Shown here piece after piece: positions 8,092 to 19,833 of a DNA stretch of 64,000 nucleotides. The stretch spans positions 124,001 through 188,000 of the forward strand of contig NZ_JANUEM010000003.1 of NCBI RefSeq assembly GCF_024809855.1. The letters run 5' to 3'. The notes beneath the pieces were generated by a model that saw only the letters and a program-made list of their open reading frames with translations, searched no databases and was not told the origin of the DNA. The stretch's first letter is position 1, and every line of letters begins with the position of its first letter. This DNA is from Rheinheimera pacifica. GTDB taxonomy: Bacteria; Pseudomonadota; Gammaproteobacteria; Enterobacterales; Alteromonadaceae. The translations under genes were made by a program, and so were the position numbers.

Positions 8092-10353
8092 TTACGGCTG
8101 GTATTCACTTACCAGCGTTAAGCCGCTTACCGCCCGGAAGGCATAAACTGACAGATGCCATACACCGGCCTGCGGATTGTTAATCACACAGGTTTCGCTG
8201 TTGCCGTTTTTATTTGGCCGGCAATCATAGCTGCCACTGGTAGGCTGGCTGCCATGCTTCACGTACAGATCGGCATCACCGCTGCCACCACTGATTTCAA
8301 CAGTTAGCTGTGCCATACCTTCCGGTACGTCCAGCGTGTAGTGCTGCCAGGCCCGGCGCGCTATGTTGATGTTGGTAATGGTTTCACCGCCTGCATCCGG
8401 TAAGTCCGGTGCGGTAAAGCTACCGGTAAGGTTTACACCGGTAAAGGCGCTATATGCTACCAATTTAACAAAGTAGGTACCGGTTTGTGCCGGGTCAATA
8501 GCACAGCTTTCGTTGTTACCAAACAGGTAAGGCCGGCAGTCCCAGTTTGATGCGGTTGGCTCGCTGCCAAATTTGACATACATATCGGCATCGCCGGTAC
8601 CACCGTTCATAACAAACGACAGGTTACTGGCGCCTGCAGGTACGGCCAGCGTATACAGCAGTTCTTCACCGGCAGCAGCGTTGATGCCTGATACTGTTAC
8701 ACCGTTACTCAGTTCTGTGCCGGTTGGTGGTGGTGGCTCGTTATCGTCACCATCACCGTCACAGCCAAACTCGGCCAGATAATCTACTGCGGCTTTGGCT
8801 TGCACCAAGCCATGCCCATAAGATGTATCACGCCCAGCGGCGCCTAAATCTTCTGCTGTTGCTGCTAAAGCACTGCGGATTTGTGCATTGCTACAATCCG
8901 GGTAATGGCTCCATACCAGCGCTGCCACGCCAGCTACATGCGGCGACGCCATAGAGGTACCGTCCATCAGGCCATAGTTAGACGGGCCGGCAAATAAGCT
9001 GGCATCGTTACCTACCTCAGCAACCAACAACTGGCCATCTTCCTGCGATACGCTTAATGCCACTATATTAGTGGTGGGGGCGTCACCTAAAGTGCCGCTG
9101 AAATTGCCTGGTTCGTTGTTATAAATAACCGCGCCAATACCACCGCCAGCCTGACAGGATTCCACTTTTTGTGCGAAGGATACTTCGCCGCGCTGGATCA
9201 GACAGATTTTATCGGTAACGCCGGTACAGGTATTTACCGCAAGGCCGCAGCTGGCAAGTTCCGCATTTAAACTTGCCATGGCAGAACCTTCAAACGGGTT
9301 GGTACTGTAGGTTGTACCGTTAACCGTCAGGCTGGTTTCCAGGCCTGTGCCGGTGGGATAAGTACTCATTACCGCTACACCCGGGCCCGCCAGTTCTACC
9401 TGGGTATTCCGCTGCGAAAAGTCGGCGTGAGCTTTGGTGTCGTCAACCGCTGCAACGGATACTACAGAATCATAAGAGGCCGGATACGACATAGCAGTAT
9501 TGCCATCATTACCGGCTGCTGCAACAAGTAACACACCGGCATCATAGGCGGCCTGCATGGCGTTGCGCTCTGTTACGTTTGAGCCGGCACCACCTAAACT
9601 CATATTAATTACGGTAGAGCCGTTTTGCACACAGGTATCTACCGCATGTGCCAGAGAGGAAGAATAACCCCAACCACCTGCATTAAATACTTTAATAATA
9701 TGCAGTTTCACGTTGCCGTTGGGTAATACGCCAACAATACCAACATTATTATTCAGCGCAGCAATGGTACCGGCTACATGTGTACCGTGCGGGCCACCGG
9801 CGTCGAACCAGTTACCGGTACCTATATCATTGGTGCCGGTTATATTGGCATCGTTAAAGTCTTCATGTGGTAAGCCCAGGCCAGAGTCGATAACACATAC
9901 CGTCTGGTTAGAGGCAAACTGATCACTGACCAGATCGGCCTGCACCATGGTGTAACCGTAAGGCACTTGCTGCGACATAGGAAAACGCGGTAAATCGCGC
10001 TCGACATATTCCACATTAGGATCTGCTTTTAACGCTTTAACCGTGGCAGGGCTTAGCTCGGCAGCTATGGCGTTACGTTTGGCCAGAACATGGTGAACAC
10101 GAGCACCTTGCCGGCTTAAACGTTCGCTATTAGTGGTTAATACCGACAGCGCATTATCTTTTGCAGCTTTACTGCGGTTGAGAAGTGGATCTTTACTCAG
10201 ACTGTTGTCTTTATATTTTACGATATAGCGCTCGCTGCTGGCTTGTTCTGCTGCCTGGCGCAATGAGTCTGTTGATGCGGCCATAGCATTTGATACTGCG
10301 CTTGCCAGTAAGCTAACGCCGATCAGTAGTACAGTGTGATGTGATCTGGACAT
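8092..10353 (-). CDS. Secreted subtilisin-like serine protease (S8) with PA and two PPC domains
   Basis: Start set to ATG 10353, because GGAGGG lies 5 bases upstream; an in-frame GTG at 10359 overlaps that site. The product is 753 residues. Order: signal peptide (about 1-26, ending SNAMA), inhibitor_I9 propeptide (about 43-120), then the catalytic domain with Asp156 in VCVIDSGLG, His189 in GGPHGTHVAGT and Ser467 in GTSMASPHVAG. A PA domain is inserted before the Ser (around the Cys-rich stretch CGLAVNTCTG). An Asp-rich linker leads to two pre-peptidase C-terminal (PPC) repeats that each contain DADMYVK or DADLYVK. Such enzymes are extracellular scavenging proteases. Confidence 0.95.
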   Translation of the reverse strand: MSRSHHTVLLIGVSLLASAVSNAMAASTDSLRQAAEQASSERYIVKYKDNSLSKDPLLNRSKAAKDNALSVLTTNSERLSRQGARVHHVLAKRNAIAAELSPATVKALKADPNVEYVERDLPRFPMSQQVPYGYTMVQADLVSDQFASNQTVCVIDSGLGLPHEDFNDANITGTNDIGTGNWFDAGGPHGTHVAGTIAALNNNVGIVGVLPNGNVKLHIIKVFNAGGWGYSSSLAHAVDTCVQNGSTVINMSLGGAGSNVTERNAMQAAYDAGVLLVAAAGNDGNTAMSYPASYDSVVSVAAVDDTKAHADFSQRNTQVELAGPGVAVMSTYPTGTGLETSLTVNGTTYSTNPFEGSAMASLNAELASCGLAVNTCTGVTDKICLIQRGEVSFAQKVESCQAGGGIGAVIYNNEPGNFSGTLGDAPTTNIVALSVSQEDGQLLVAEVGNDASLFAGPSNYGLMDGTSMASPHVAGVAALVWSHYPDCSNAQIRSALAATAEDLGAAGRDTSYGHGLVQAKAAVDYLAEFGCDGDGDDNEPPPPTGTELSNGVTVSGINAAAGEELLYTLAVPAGASNLSFVMNGGTGDADMYVKFGSEPTASNWDCRPYLFGNNESCAIDPAQTGTYFVKLVAYSAFTGVNLTGSFTAPDLPDAGGETITNINIARRAWQHYTLDVPEGMAQLTVEISGGSGDADLYVKHGSQPTSGSYDCRPNKNGNSETCVINNPQAGVWHLSVYAFRAVSGLTLVSEYQP

Positions 10354-10725
10354 GTTCACCCTCCAGGTGATTTTTATAGTTTTTAACTTGTCAGAACCCG
10401 ATACAACGCGGATAGCACAACTCGCAAACGGGGGAACTATTGTATTGGCTTCAGTTGTTGCAGCAGGGCTGTTAGCTGCCTTTTGACTGTTCTAACACAA
10501 TTCGCTGTTTACGCTATAACAAATAATGCGGTTATTCAAACTCATGTTTACATTAAAATGGGGTAAATCACTTAAGGTGTTGAATTTATGTTTACTAATT
10601 TTTATCAGTTGTAATTTTGTGTGCGCGGTGAAATTACTGGCGGCCCCCTTGCATAGCGCGGTTACAGGGCGTAAAGTCTAAGCATTTTTACAGAATGATG
10701 TTTATATTTTTAATCGGAATAAATA
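10354..10725. other. Divergent intergenic region between protease and oxyR
   Basis: About 370 bases, AT-rich, with no plausible gene. It must hold the promoters of the protease (minus) and oxyR (plus). I see only poor matches to sigma70 boxes, and no clear inverted repeat matching the spaced OxyR ATAG-n7 pattern, so I do not mark individual sites. Confidence 0.6.
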
Positions 10726-11634
10726 ATGAAACGTTTGCCCAGTATTAAACAATTGCAGTATCTGCTGGCATTACATGAACACCAGCACTTTGGCCGTGCT
10801 GCAGAAGCTTGTTATATCGGCCAGTCAACACTCAGCGCGGCTATTGCCAATTTAGAAGAAACTATGGATGCACAGTTGCTGGAGCGCGATCATAAAACCT
10901 TTATTTTTACCCCGCTGGGCGAAGATGTGGTGCGCCAGGCCCGGTATATTATTGAACAATGCGGTGAGTTAACCGAATTTGCCAAATGCCAGGGTAAGCC
11001 AATGACAGGGCCGTTCCGCTTAGGTTGTATACCCACCATAGCGCCGTTTGTTCTCAGTGAAGTTATGGCATTGTGCCGCCAGCGTTATCCGGATTTACAG
11101 CTGTTGCTGCGCGAAGACACCTCTGAAAATTCGTTGCATGCTCTGGCTGAAGGCAGGCTGGATATGGTGCTGCTGGCACTGCCGTATGAAACCGGCGCAT
11201 TTCACACAGAAGTATTATCGCAGGATGCCTTTAAACTGGTGCTGCACAAAGAATGGCTGAACCGTGGTTTTAACCAGGATATCAGCCAGTGGCCGGATGA
11301 AAGTATTTTTTTGCTGGAACGTGAGCATTGCCTGACTAACCATGCAGTAAAAGCCTGTGAGCTGGAAGACAGCCGCAAGGTAAACCCGTTTTTTGCGACC
11401 AGCCTGCACACCTTAACCCAGATGGTAAATAATAAACTGGGGGTAACTTTTATGCCACAAATGGCGATTAACAGCGGTTTGCTCGATGGTACCGAATTAG
11501 TTACACAAGCGCCCACAACCGGTAATGCTTACCGTGACATTGGTGTGGCCTGGCGGCCAACATCAACTAAAGCCGGCAGCTACCGGTTAATGGCTGATTT
11601 GATCAGCGAAGTGCTGCAACAAAAGTGCCGTTAA
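10726..11634 (+). CDS. oxyR: LysR-type peroxide-sensing regulator OxyR
   Basis: 302 residues. An N-terminal LysR winged helix (about 1-60; SIKQLQYLLALHEHQHFGRA) is followed by a substrate-binding-like domain. The OxyR disulphide pair is visible: Cys202 in EREHCLTNH and Cys211 in VKACELED, nine residues apart as in E. coli Cys199/Cys208. The downstream FATSLHTLTQMVNNKLGVTFMP segment also matches OxyR. Oxidation by H2O2 would form the disulphide and activate catalase/peroxidase genes, none of which lie nearby. It is divergent from the secreted protease, and queA follows on the same strand. Confidence 0.93.
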   Translation: MKRLPSIKQLQYLLALHEHQHFGRAAEACYIGQSTLSAAIANLEETMDAQLLERDHKTFIFTPLGEDVVRQARYIIEQCGELTEFAKCQGKPMTGPFRLGCIPTIAPFVLSEVMALCRQRYPDLQLLLREDTSENSLHALAEGRLDMVLLALPYETGAFHTEVLSQDAFKLVLHKEWLNRGFNQDISQWPDESIFLLEREHCLTNHAVKACELEDSRKVNPFFATSLHTLTQMVNNKLGVTFMPQMAINSGLLDGTELVTQAPTTGNAYRDIGVAWRPTSTKAGSYRLMADLISEVLQQKCR

Positions 11635-11708
11635 GGCGGCTGTTCTGCTAAAATGCCGGCTGATTTTTTCTGCCGTGCCCTCTGGTCGGTAAAGCCAAGG
11701 AACCTTCT

Positions 11709-12764
11709 ATGCCAGTTACTTACGAGCCCGTTAACAGTATGCAAGTCAGTGATTTTTCATTCGAGTTGCCCGAGCAGCTTATCGCCCGTTTTCCCAAAGC
11801 CGAACGTTCGTCCAGCCGCTTACTTGCTATGGATAAACACAGTGGTGAGTTACAACACCATATTTTTAAAGACTTAGCTGGCTTTTTACAACCCGGTGAC
11901 CTGCTGGTATTTAATAATACCAAAGTGATCCCGGCGCGTTTATTCGGCCAAAAAGCCTCAGGTGGTAAAGTCGAAGTGTTGGTTGAGCGTATGCTGGACG
12001 ATAAGCGCTTTTTAGCCCATGTACGCGCCAGTAAAGCACCTAAGCCCGGCACTGAGCTGATACTGGAAAACAGTGCCAAAGTGATAATGAATCAGCGCCA
12101 CGATGAGCTGTTTGAGCTGGAAGTAACAGGCAATGAGCCGGTACTTGAAATGCTGGAACGCTTAGGCCATATGCCGCTGCCACCTTATATCGACCGGCCC
12201 GATAATGCTGAAGATAAAGCACGTTATCAAACAGTGTATAACGAGAAACCGGGCGCTGTGGCCGCGCCCACCGCCGGGCTGCATTTTGACCAGCCGCTGC
12301 TGGATAAACTTAAAGCTAAAGGCGTTGAGTTTGCTTATGTAACCCTACATGTTGGTGCCGGTACGTTTCAGCCGGTGCGGGTGGCTAATGTGCTGGAGCA
12401 TAAAATGCACGCCGAATATATTGAGGTGCCGCAACAAGTGGTAGACGCCGTGGCAGCCTGCAAAGCGCGCGGTAACCGGGTGGTTGCCGTGGGTACAACG
12501 TCGGTGCGCTCGCTGGAGTCAGCTGCAGTGCAGGGCGCTGGTAAGCTGGTAGCCTATAACGGTGATACACAGATTTTTATCTATCCGGGCTATCAATTTA
12601 AGGTGATTGACGCGCTGATCACTAATTTTCACTTGCCAGAATCTACGTTAATTATGCTGGTATCAGCGTTCAGCAACCGTGAAAATGTAATGAATGCTTA
12701 TAAAACAGCTATTGCAGAGCAGTACCGGTTTTACTCCTACGGCGATGCGATGTTTATTAGTTAA
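11709..12764 (+). CDS. queA: tRNA S-adenosylmethionine ribosyltransferase-isomerase (queuosine)
   Basis: QueA transfers and isomerises the ribosyl of SAM onto preQ1 at tRNA position 34, giving epoxyqueuosine. The chain matches E. coli QueA throughout: [49 protein letters not shown]-like [13 protein letters not shown] and [19 protein letters not shown] 11709 has AAGG 8 bases upstream and gives 351 residues. E. coli-like numbering would start at the in-frame ATG 11739 ([11 protein letters not shown]), so a 10-residue uncertainty remains. It stands upstream of tgt, the earlier step of the same pathway, but the two are separated by a repeat element. Confidence 0.95.
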   Translation: MPVTYEPVNSMQVSDFSFELPEQLIARFPKAERSSSRLLAMDKHSGELQHHIFKDLAGFLQPGDLLVFNNTKVIPARLFGQKASGGKVEVLVERMLDDKRFLAHVRASKAPKPGTELILENSAKVIMNQRHDELFELEVTGNEPVLEMLERLGHMPLPPYIDRPDNAEDKARYQTVYNEKPGAVAAPTAGLHFDQPLLDKLKAKGVEFAYVTLHVGAGTFQPVRVANVLEHKMHAEYIEVPQQVVDAVAACKARGNRVVAVGTTSVRSLESAAVQGAGKLVAYNGDTQIFIYPGYQFKVIDALITNFHLPESTLIMLVSAFSNRENVMNAYKTAIAEQYRFYSYGDAMFIS

Positions 12765-12829
12765 GCCTGCAAAAGCTGGTTGAGTCCTGAGCACTGGATA
12801 TGTTTAGCATGCCGCCAGAGTAGGGGCCG

Positions 12830-14214
<1,385 letters not shown>

Positions 14215-14233
14215 TCACAATTAGGGGACACTT

Positions 14234-14572
14234 ATGAGTTTATTTATCAGCAATGCATACGCCGACGTAGCCAGCCAGCCAGCTCAGGGCGGCGGTTGGG
14301 ATCTGATCATCATGCTGGTGGCGTTTGGTCTGATTTTTTATTTCCTGATCTACCGTCCACAGGCTAAACGTGTAAAAGAACACCGTAACCTGATGGCAGC
14401 CTTAGGTAAAGGCGATGAGGTATTAACCCAGGGCGGCCTGATTGGCCGCATCAGCAAAATTGCTGAAGACAAAGATTTTGTGGTTATTGCGCTGAACGAC
14501 ACCACAGAAGTAACGGTACAAAAAGCAGCGATCAGTGCGGTATTGCCAAAAGGCACACTGAAATCACTGTAA
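14234..14572 (+). CDS. yajC: Sec translocon accessory protein YajC
   Basis: 112 residues with one N-terminal membrane segment (about residues 20-40; LIIMLVAFGLIFYFLIYRPQ) and the family signature YRPQAKRVKEH followed by a basic cytoplasmic domain (GDEVLTQGGLIGRI). YajC associates with SecDF at SecYEG. A GGGGA-like ribosome site precedes ATG 14234, 19 bases after tgt; secD follows after 21 bases. Confidence 0.96.
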   Translation: MSLFISNAYADVASQPAQGGGWDLIIMLVAFGLIFYFLIYRPQAKRVKEHRNLMAALGKGDEVLTQGGLIGRISKIAEDKDFVVIALNDTTEVTVQKAAISAVLPKGTLKSL

Positions 14573-14593
14573 GCCCGAAGAAAGGATAAACAG

Positions 14594-16447
14594 GTGTTAA
14601 ATCAAAACCCACTTTGGCGCTATATCGTCGTTATCGGCATGCTGTTGCTGGCGCTGGTATATGCTTTGCCAAATTTATATCCGGAAGATCCGGCGCTGAA
14701 TATCAGCGCCACCCGCGGTGGCACCGTGGCAGAAGAAACCCGCTTGCAACTTGAGCAAAGCTTCCGTGCTGCCAATATTGCCGCTAAATCTGTGGTGTTG
14801 GAAGAAGGCCAGGTACTGGCCCGTTTTCACAGTACTGAAGATCAGCTGCAGGCCCGCGAAATTGCAAGCCAGCAACTGGGTGCTAACTTTGTTACAGCAC
14901 TTAATCTGGCACCGGCTACACCCGATTGGCTAAGTGCTATAGGCGCTACGCCCATGAATTTGGGCCTGGACCTGCGTGGTGGTGTGCACTTTCTGATGGC
15001 AGTAGACATGAAAGCCGCGCTGGATAAAAACCTCAATGATATGGTGCAAACCTTCCGCGCCGATTTACGTGAGGACAAAATCCGTTACCGTAATGTGCAG
15101 GCCGATGTTGCCCGTGGTCAGGTACAGGTAAGTTTTCGCAGTGAAGAGGATGTTGCCGCTGCAGAGGCCGCGCTGAAAAAGCGTGATCGCGAGCTGGTAT
15201 TTACCCGCAGCAGTGACAATCTGAGCTTACTGGTTAGCATCAGTGAGATCCGTTTACGGGAAATCCGCGAATATGCTCTGGAGCAAAACATCACTATTAT
15301 CCGTAACCGGGTAAACGAAATTGGTGTAGCCGAGCCGTTAGTACAGCGCCAGGGTGCTGATCGCATAGTGGTGCAGTTGCCAGGTGTACAAGACACCGCA
15401 CAGGCGAAAGAAATTCTGGGCGCTACCGCATCACTGGAATTTCGTCTGGTGGATGAGCAAGGCGATTTATCTGCCGCGCTGGAAGGCCGGGTACCGCCTA
15501 ATTCAGAGCTGTATTACACCCGTGACGGCCGCCCGTTGTTACTGGAAAAACGCATTATGCTTACCGGTGAACATATTACCGGAGCGAGTTCTGCGTTTGA
15601 CGAATACAGCCGGCCGCAGGTCAGCATTAAGCTGGATGCCAAAGGCGGCAATATGTTATCTGCCGCTACGCGCGATGCTATTGGCCGGCGCATGGCGTCC
15701 GTGTTTATTGAGTACAAGCCTGGTACCGAAATTGGTGCTGACGGTAACCCGGTACTGATTAAACAGCAGGAAGTGATTAACGACGCCACTATCCAGGCCC
15801 GTTTAGGCCGTGATTTCCGTATTACCGGTATTTCTTCACCGGGCGAAGCGCAAAACCTGTCTACCTTGTTGCGTGCCGGTGCTTTAATTGCGCCAATTCA
15901 GATCATTGAAGAGCGCACTATAGGCCCGAGCTTAGGTAAAGAAAACATTGAACTGGGCGTAACGGCTATTCAGTGGGGTATGGTATGCGTACTAATCTTT
16001 ATGGTGATCTACTATAAAGCTTTTGGCCTGGTAGCCAACTGTGCACTGGTAGCCAACCTGGTGCTGATTGTCGGTATTATGTCGATGATCCCGGGCGCTA
16101 CGCTAACGTTGCCTGGTATGGCCGGTATAGTGCTTACAGTAGGTATGGCGGTCGATGCCAACGTGCTGATATTTGAGCGTATCCGTGAGGAGCTGCAGGA
16201 AGGCCGCTCAGTGCAGCAGGCTATTCACCACGGCTATGACCGCGCTTTTTCAACCATTGCCGACTCTAACATTACTACTTTGCTAGTGGCACTGATCCTG
16301 TTCGGTATAGGTACCGGGCCGGTGAAAGGCTTTGCGGTAACGCTCGCGATAGGTATTCTGACGTCGATTTTTACGGCGGTAGTAGGTACTCGCTTATTGG
16401 TGAATTTATTCTGGGGTGGCCGCCGCGTGCAGTCATTACCGATATAA
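14594..16447 (+). CDS. secD: Protein translocase subunit SecD
   Basis: 617 residues from GTG 14594, with AAGGA upstream. There is one N-terminal membrane segment ([16 protein letters not shown]), a large periplasmic P1 head with the [13 protein letters not shown] motif, then five C-terminal membrane helices. TM4 carries the proton-relay Asp in [18 protein letters not shown]. SecDF uses the proton gradient to pull exported chains through SecYEG from the periplasmic side. Its stop lies just before the secF start. Confidence 0.97.
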   Translation: MLNQNPLWRYIVVIGMLLLALVYALPNLYPEDPALNISATRGGTVAEETRLQLEQSFRAANIAAKSVVLEEGQVLARFHSTEDQLQAREIASQQLGANFVTALNLAPATPDWLSAIGATPMNLGLDLRGGVHFLMAVDMKAALDKNLNDMVQTFRADLREDKIRYRNVQADVARGQVQVSFRSEEDVAAAEAALKKRDRELVFTRSSDNLSLLVSISEIRLREIREYALEQNITIIRNRVNEIGVAEPLVQRQGADRIVVQLPGVQDTAQAKEILGATASLEFRLVDEQGDLSAALEGRVPPNSELYYTRDGRPLLLEKRIMLTGEHITGASSAFDEYSRPQVSIKLDAKGGNMLSAATRDAIGRRMASVFIEYKPGTEIGADGNPVLIKQQEVINDATIQARLGRDFRITGISSPGEAQNLSTLLRAGALIAPIQIIEERTIGPSLGKENIELGVTAIQWGMVCVLIFMVIYYKAFGLVANCALVANLVLIVGIMSMIPGATLTLPGMAGIVLTVGMAVDANVLIFERIREELQEGRSVQQAIHHGYDRAFSTIADSNITTLLVALILFGIGTGPVKGFAVTLAIGILTSIFTAVVGTRLLVNLFWGGRRVQSLPI

Positions 16448-16457
16448 GGAGTACGGC

Positions 16458-17405
16458 ATGAGAATTTTTAATTTTAGCCAGCCGTTAAACTTTATGCGGT
16501 TAAAATGGGCTGCGGTAGGGTTATCTACACTGCTTGTGCTAGGCTCTTTTGCTTCTATTGCCATCAAAGGTATTAACTGGGGGCTGGATTTTACCGGTGG
16601 TACTGTTATTGAAGTAGGCTTTGCCACTCCGGCTGATTTAACCGCAGTAAGGCAAACTCTGACCGACGCTGGTTATGGTGATGCGGTGGTACAGTTATTC
16701 GGTACCAGCCGTGATGTGCTGATCCGTATTCCGTTGCGTACAGATGTTGAGCAGGCAGCAGTGGGTGACAGTGTAATCAGTGCACTTAACACACAGCAAT
16801 CTGAACCGGTTACTATGCGCCGGGTTGAGTTTGTCGGGCCAAGTGTGGGGCAAGAGCTGAAAGAAGACGGCGGCCTGGCGATGCTGATAGCGCTGATTGG
16901 TATTTTGCTTTATGTCACTATGCGTTTTGAATGGCGTTTGTCGGTGGGTGCAGTGGCATCACTGGCGCATGACGTAATTTTAACCATGGGCCTGTTTTCG
17001 TTACTGCAACTGGAGTTTGATTTAACAGTGCTGGCTGCAATACTGGCGCTGATAGGTTACTCCATTAACGATACCATTGTAGTGTTTGACCGTATCCGCG
17101 AAAGTTTCCGTAAATTACGTGCTACCAGCGTAGACGAAACTATTAATGATGCCATTACCTCTACGCTAAACCGTACAGTAATTACCTCTGCTACCACCAT
17201 GATGGTACTGGTAGTGTTGTTTTATATGGGCGGCGCGCTGATACATGGTTTTGCCACGGCCTTACTGTTTGGTATTGCTATCGGTACTTATTCTTCTATC
17301 TATGTGGCCAGTGCCATTGCAGAAATTCTCGGCATCAGCCGTGAAGATATGCTGCCACCACCACCGGTAGAAAAAGAAGGCGAGAATACCGACGCCATAA
17401 TGTAG
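16458..17405 (+). CDS. secF: Protein translocase subunit SecF
   Basis: Start ATG 16458, with AAGGAG 6 bases upstream; the in-frame 14-residue extension overlapping secD is discarded. The product is 315 residues. Motifs are GLDFTGGTVIEVGF in the periplasmic loop, RVEFVGPSVGQEL, and the charged cytoplasmic helix YSINDTIVVFDRIRE. It has six predicted membrane helices and is the partner of SecD in the RND-like translocation motor. A strong terminator 48 bases past its stop ends the operon. Confidence 0.97.
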   Translation: MRIFNFSQPLNFMRLKWAAVGLSTLLVLGSFASIAIKGINWGLDFTGGTVIEVGFATPADLTAVRQTLTDAGYGDAVVQLFGTSRDVLIRIPLRTDVEQAAVGDSVISALNTQQSEPVTMRRVEFVGPSVGQELKEDGGLAMLIALIGILLYVTMRFEWRLSVGAVASLAHDVILTMGLFSLLQLEFDLTVLAAILALIGYSINDTIVVFDRIRESFRKLRATSVDETINDAITSTLNRTVITSATTMMVLVVLFYMGGALIHGFATALLFGIAIGTYSSIYVASAIAEILGISREDMLPPPPVEKEGENTDAIM

Positions 17406-17452
17406 CCACTTTGCTGTAGCGGCTTTATTGTAATTAAGGCGTTAAACATGCT

Positions 17453-17481
17453 AAAAATGCCGGTCACTGACCGGCATTTTT
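17453..17481. terminator. Terminator after secF
   Basis: Near-perfect palindrome: AAAAATGCCGGTC (17453-17465), a 3-base loop, and its complement ending in TTTTT (17469-17481). More T residues follow. It closes the tgt-secF operon and is bidirectional in shape. Confidence 0.92.
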
Positions 17482-17516
17482 ATTTTTAGCGCCGCCAAAT
17501 TAAGGATAAGCGTACA

Positions 17517-17900
17517 ATGAGTAAACAACATGCGCCGGCTTTTCTGGCGCTGGTAGAGCAGGCCAAAGCCCAGATCAAAGAAATTACCATTACCGAGTTG
17601 CTTGAACATAACCAACCTTATGTGCTGCTGGATATCCGCGAAGACCACGAATGGGCTCAAGGCCATTTGCCGGAAGCAATGCATTTGGGTAAAGGTATTA
17701 TTGAGCGCGATATTGAGAAAACGGTGCCAGACAAAAAGCAAAAACTGGTGTTGTACTGCGGTGGTGGTTTTCGCTCAGCGTTGTCTGCACAAACACTACA
17801 GCAAATGGGTTACCAGAATGTATTTAGTTTGGCCGGTGGTTTTCGTGACTGGTGCGAGCGTAAGTTACCGCTTGAAGTACCAACAGCCAGTAAGGGTTAA
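17517..17900 (+). CDS. Rhodanese-like sulfurtransferase
   Basis: 127-residue single rhodanese domain with active-site loop YCGGGFRSAL (the Cys is the persulfide carrier), the CH2-type start VLLDIREDHEWAQGHLPEA and the ending GYQNVFSLAGGFRDW. There is no signal peptide, so it is cytoplasmic. The physiological sulfur acceptor cannot be read from the sequence. The TraB/GumN gene starts 4 bases after it, so they are cotranscribed. Confidence 0.9.
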   Translation: MSKQHAPAFLALVEQAKAQIKEITITELLEHNQPYVLLDIREDHEWAQGHLPEAMHLGKGIIERDIEKTVPDKKQKLVLYCGGGFRSALSAQTLQQMGYQNVFSLAGGFRDWCERKLPLEVPTASKG

Positions 17901-17903
17901 CAG

Positions 17904-18770
17904 ATGAAAAAACTATTAACGTTATTATCAGCAGTTCTGCTGCTAAGTCTTCCGGCAGTGCAAGCTGAAACGTCGGTATGGCAGGTAACAAAGGGTGAGC
18001 AGCGTTTGTATATTGCCGGTACGGTACACTTGCTACCGCCAGAGCAATTTCCGTTGCCGCAGGAGTTTAGCCAGGCTTACAGCCAGGCTGATACACTGGT
18101 ATTTGAAACCGACGTACGCGAACTTGAAACCGCAAAAGGTATGCAATTGCTGATGCAGCATGCTATGTACAGCGATGGCCGCAGTTTGTCGCAGGTGTTA
18201 TCTGCTGACACCTATCAGCAGTTACGGCAGTATGCAAAAACCCAGGGCGTTGATTTAGCGCCGCTGAACCAATTTAAACCCGACTTTGTGTTACTGACAT
18301 TAATGCAGGTTGCCCTGCAAAAGGCCGGTATGGCAGGTGAGGGCGTGGATATGCATTTTCTTAAGCAGGCGGTAGCCGACAATAAACCGATGCTGTTTCT
18401 GGAAACGGTGGAGCAGCAACTGGCAATGTTGCTGAATATCTCGGCCGAAAATGAAGATGCGTTTGTTACGCAAAACCTGCAGCAGTTGTCTGAGCTGGAG
18501 GTTGAACTAACGAAAATTATCGCGGCCTGGCGCAGTGGCGACACCGACACTATGGCAGAGCTGGCAATGGCGTTTACCGATACGCCGGAAGGTAAGTTGT
18601 TTTATGATGCATTGTTAGTGCAGCGCAATAAAAACTGGCTGCCGCAGTTGGAGCAAATGCTGGCCACGCCGGAGGTAGAGCTGGTATTAGTGGGAGCCTT
18701 GCATCTGGCAGGTGAGGCCAATGTGCTGCAGTTACTGCGTGAGAAGGGCTACAGCATTACGCAGCTGTAG
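17904..18770 (+). CDS. TraB/GumN family protein, exported
   Basis: 288 residues with a cleavable signal peptide (about 1-21; MKKLLTLLSAVLLLSLPAVQA). TraB/GumN (PF01963) landmarks are present: the N-terminal YIAGTVHLLPPE and the C-terminal VLVGALHLAGEANVLQLLREKGY, whose paired GT-H and GALH His residues suggest a metal site. The family is related to Tiki-type metalloproteases, but the bacterial members have no settled function. It sits directly after a rhodanese gene and ends at the second REP-like repeat. Confidence 0.88.
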   Translation: MKKLLTLLSAVLLLSLPAVQAETSVWQVTKGEQRLYIAGTVHLLPPEQFPLPQEFSQAYSQADTLVFETDVRELETAKGMQLLMQHAMYSDGRSLSQVLSADTYQQLRQYAKTQGVDLAPLNQFKPDFVLLTLMQVALQKAGMAGEGVDMHFLKQAVADNKPMLFLETVEQQLAMLLNISAENEDAFVTQNLQQLSELEVELTKIIAAWRSGDTDTMAELAMAFTDTPEGKLFYDALLVQRNKNWLPQLEQMLATPEVELVLVGALHLAGEANVLQLLREKGYSITQL

Positions 18771-18810
18771 CTTGTAGCTTCTGTGGCTTAAGTCTGGAAC
18801 CCCGATGCGC

Positions 18811-18860
18811 AGCCACAGAGTGTCTGAGCAAGCCAGGGATGGCTTGCGAGTTGCTGTGGC
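18811..18860. repeat. REP-like palindromic intergenic element, copy 2
   Basis: A perfect 8-bp stem (18828-18835 with 18840-18847) around a GGGA loop, enclosed by GCCACAG (18812-18818) pairing with CTGTGGC (18854-18860). A further CTGTGGCT at 18781-18788 can compete for the left arm. CTGAG precedes the inner stem and GGCGA closes the outer one, as in copy 1 at 12858-12903. It lies between the convergent TraB and suhB genes, the usual place for REP-type repeats. Confidence 0.75.
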
Positions 18861-18895
18861 GAGCACAGCGGGCGTTGCAGACTATGCAGCGTTGT

Positions 18896-19699
18896 CTAGC
18901 GTGACAGCGTTTCTGTCAGGTGTGGGCGAATACCTTTTAACATAGCTGCCAAGACTTTCGGGCTGGCGGCTACTACGTTGCCACTGCGTAGCTGGTTATT
19001 GCCACCGACGAAATCACATACCAAACCACCGGCTTCGCGTACAATTAACTCACCTGCGGCGATATCCCACGGCTTTAAGCCAATTTCAAAAAAACCATCA
19101 AAACGGCCAGCGGCAACGTAGGCTAAATCCAGCGCGGCGGAGCCGGTGCGGCGGATATCGGCAGCGTCTGCCAGCAACGACGTCAGCATAGCGCTGTGAG
19201 CCGGTAAGTGGGTTTTGTTTTTAAACGGAAAGCCTGTTGCTAAAATAGTGCCCTGCATATCGGCCAGGTTAGCCACACGAATACGGGTGCCGTTTAACTG
19301 AGCACCACGGCCACGCGATGCAGTGAATAACTCACCGCGCAGTGGATCAAAGATCACTGCCTGGTCTAATTTACCCTGATGTTTTAATGCGATAGACACC
19401 GCAAAGTGCGGAATGCCTTTAACAAAGTTGGTGGTGCCGTCCAGCGGGTCGATAATCCATTGAAACTCGCTGTCGTTATTGCCGTAATCACCATGCTCTT
19501 CACCGACAATACCGTGAGTCGGGAACGATTTTTGTAACACCTGAACAATAGCTTGTTCGGCTTCTCTGTCGACATTGGTAACAAAGTCATTAGTGCCTTT
19601 TTGTACTTTCTGAACCATATCAAGCTGGCCACAGGCACGGGCGATCACGTTACCCGCGCTACGGGCAGCGCGAACCGCGATGTTTAACATCGGATGCAT
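18896..19699 (-). CDS. suhB: Inositol-1-monophosphatase / ribosomal antitermination factor SuhB
   Basis: Start ATG 19699 (MHPMLNIAVRAARSAG, identical to the E. coli SuhB start), with AAGG upstream; the longer in-frame extension is discarded. 267 residues. Metal and phosphate motifs are EEHGDYG, WIIDPLDGTTNFVKGIPHF and the C-terminal WDIAAGELIVREAGG. SuhB dephosphorylates myo-inositol phosphate and in E. coli also joins the NusA-containing rRNA antitermination complex. In many relatives it sits beside trmJ-iscR; here those genes are about 28 kb away. Confidence 0.95.
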   Translation of the reverse strand: MHPMLNIAVRAARSAGNVIARACGQLDMVQKVQKGTNDFVTNVDREAEQAIVQVLQKSFPTHGIVGEEHGDYGNNDSEFQWIIDPLDGTTNFVKGIPHFAVSIALKHQGKLDQAVIFDPLRGELFTASRGRGAQLNGTRIRVANLADMQGTILATGFPFKNKTHLPAHSAMLTSLLADAADIRRTGSAALDLAYVAAGRFDGFFEIGLKPWDIAAGELIVREAGGLVCDFVGGNNQLRSGNVVAASPKVLAAMLKGIRPHLTETLSR

Positions 19700-19833
19700 A
19701 GCAATTACCTTATTTTGAAAAGAGCTGTGTAAATTTCGGTCAAAAGAGCGGCGCACATTGTAACGGCTAGCAGAAAAAAGTAAAGGTAAAACCGCGGCTG
19801 CGGTTAACTTGTTACTTTGTGCTATGCCTGGTG

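Noticed and set aside
10354-10725. OxyR autoregulatory site in the protease-oxyR spacer
   Set aside because: No convincing ATAG-n7-CTAT-like series; marking a site would be a guess.
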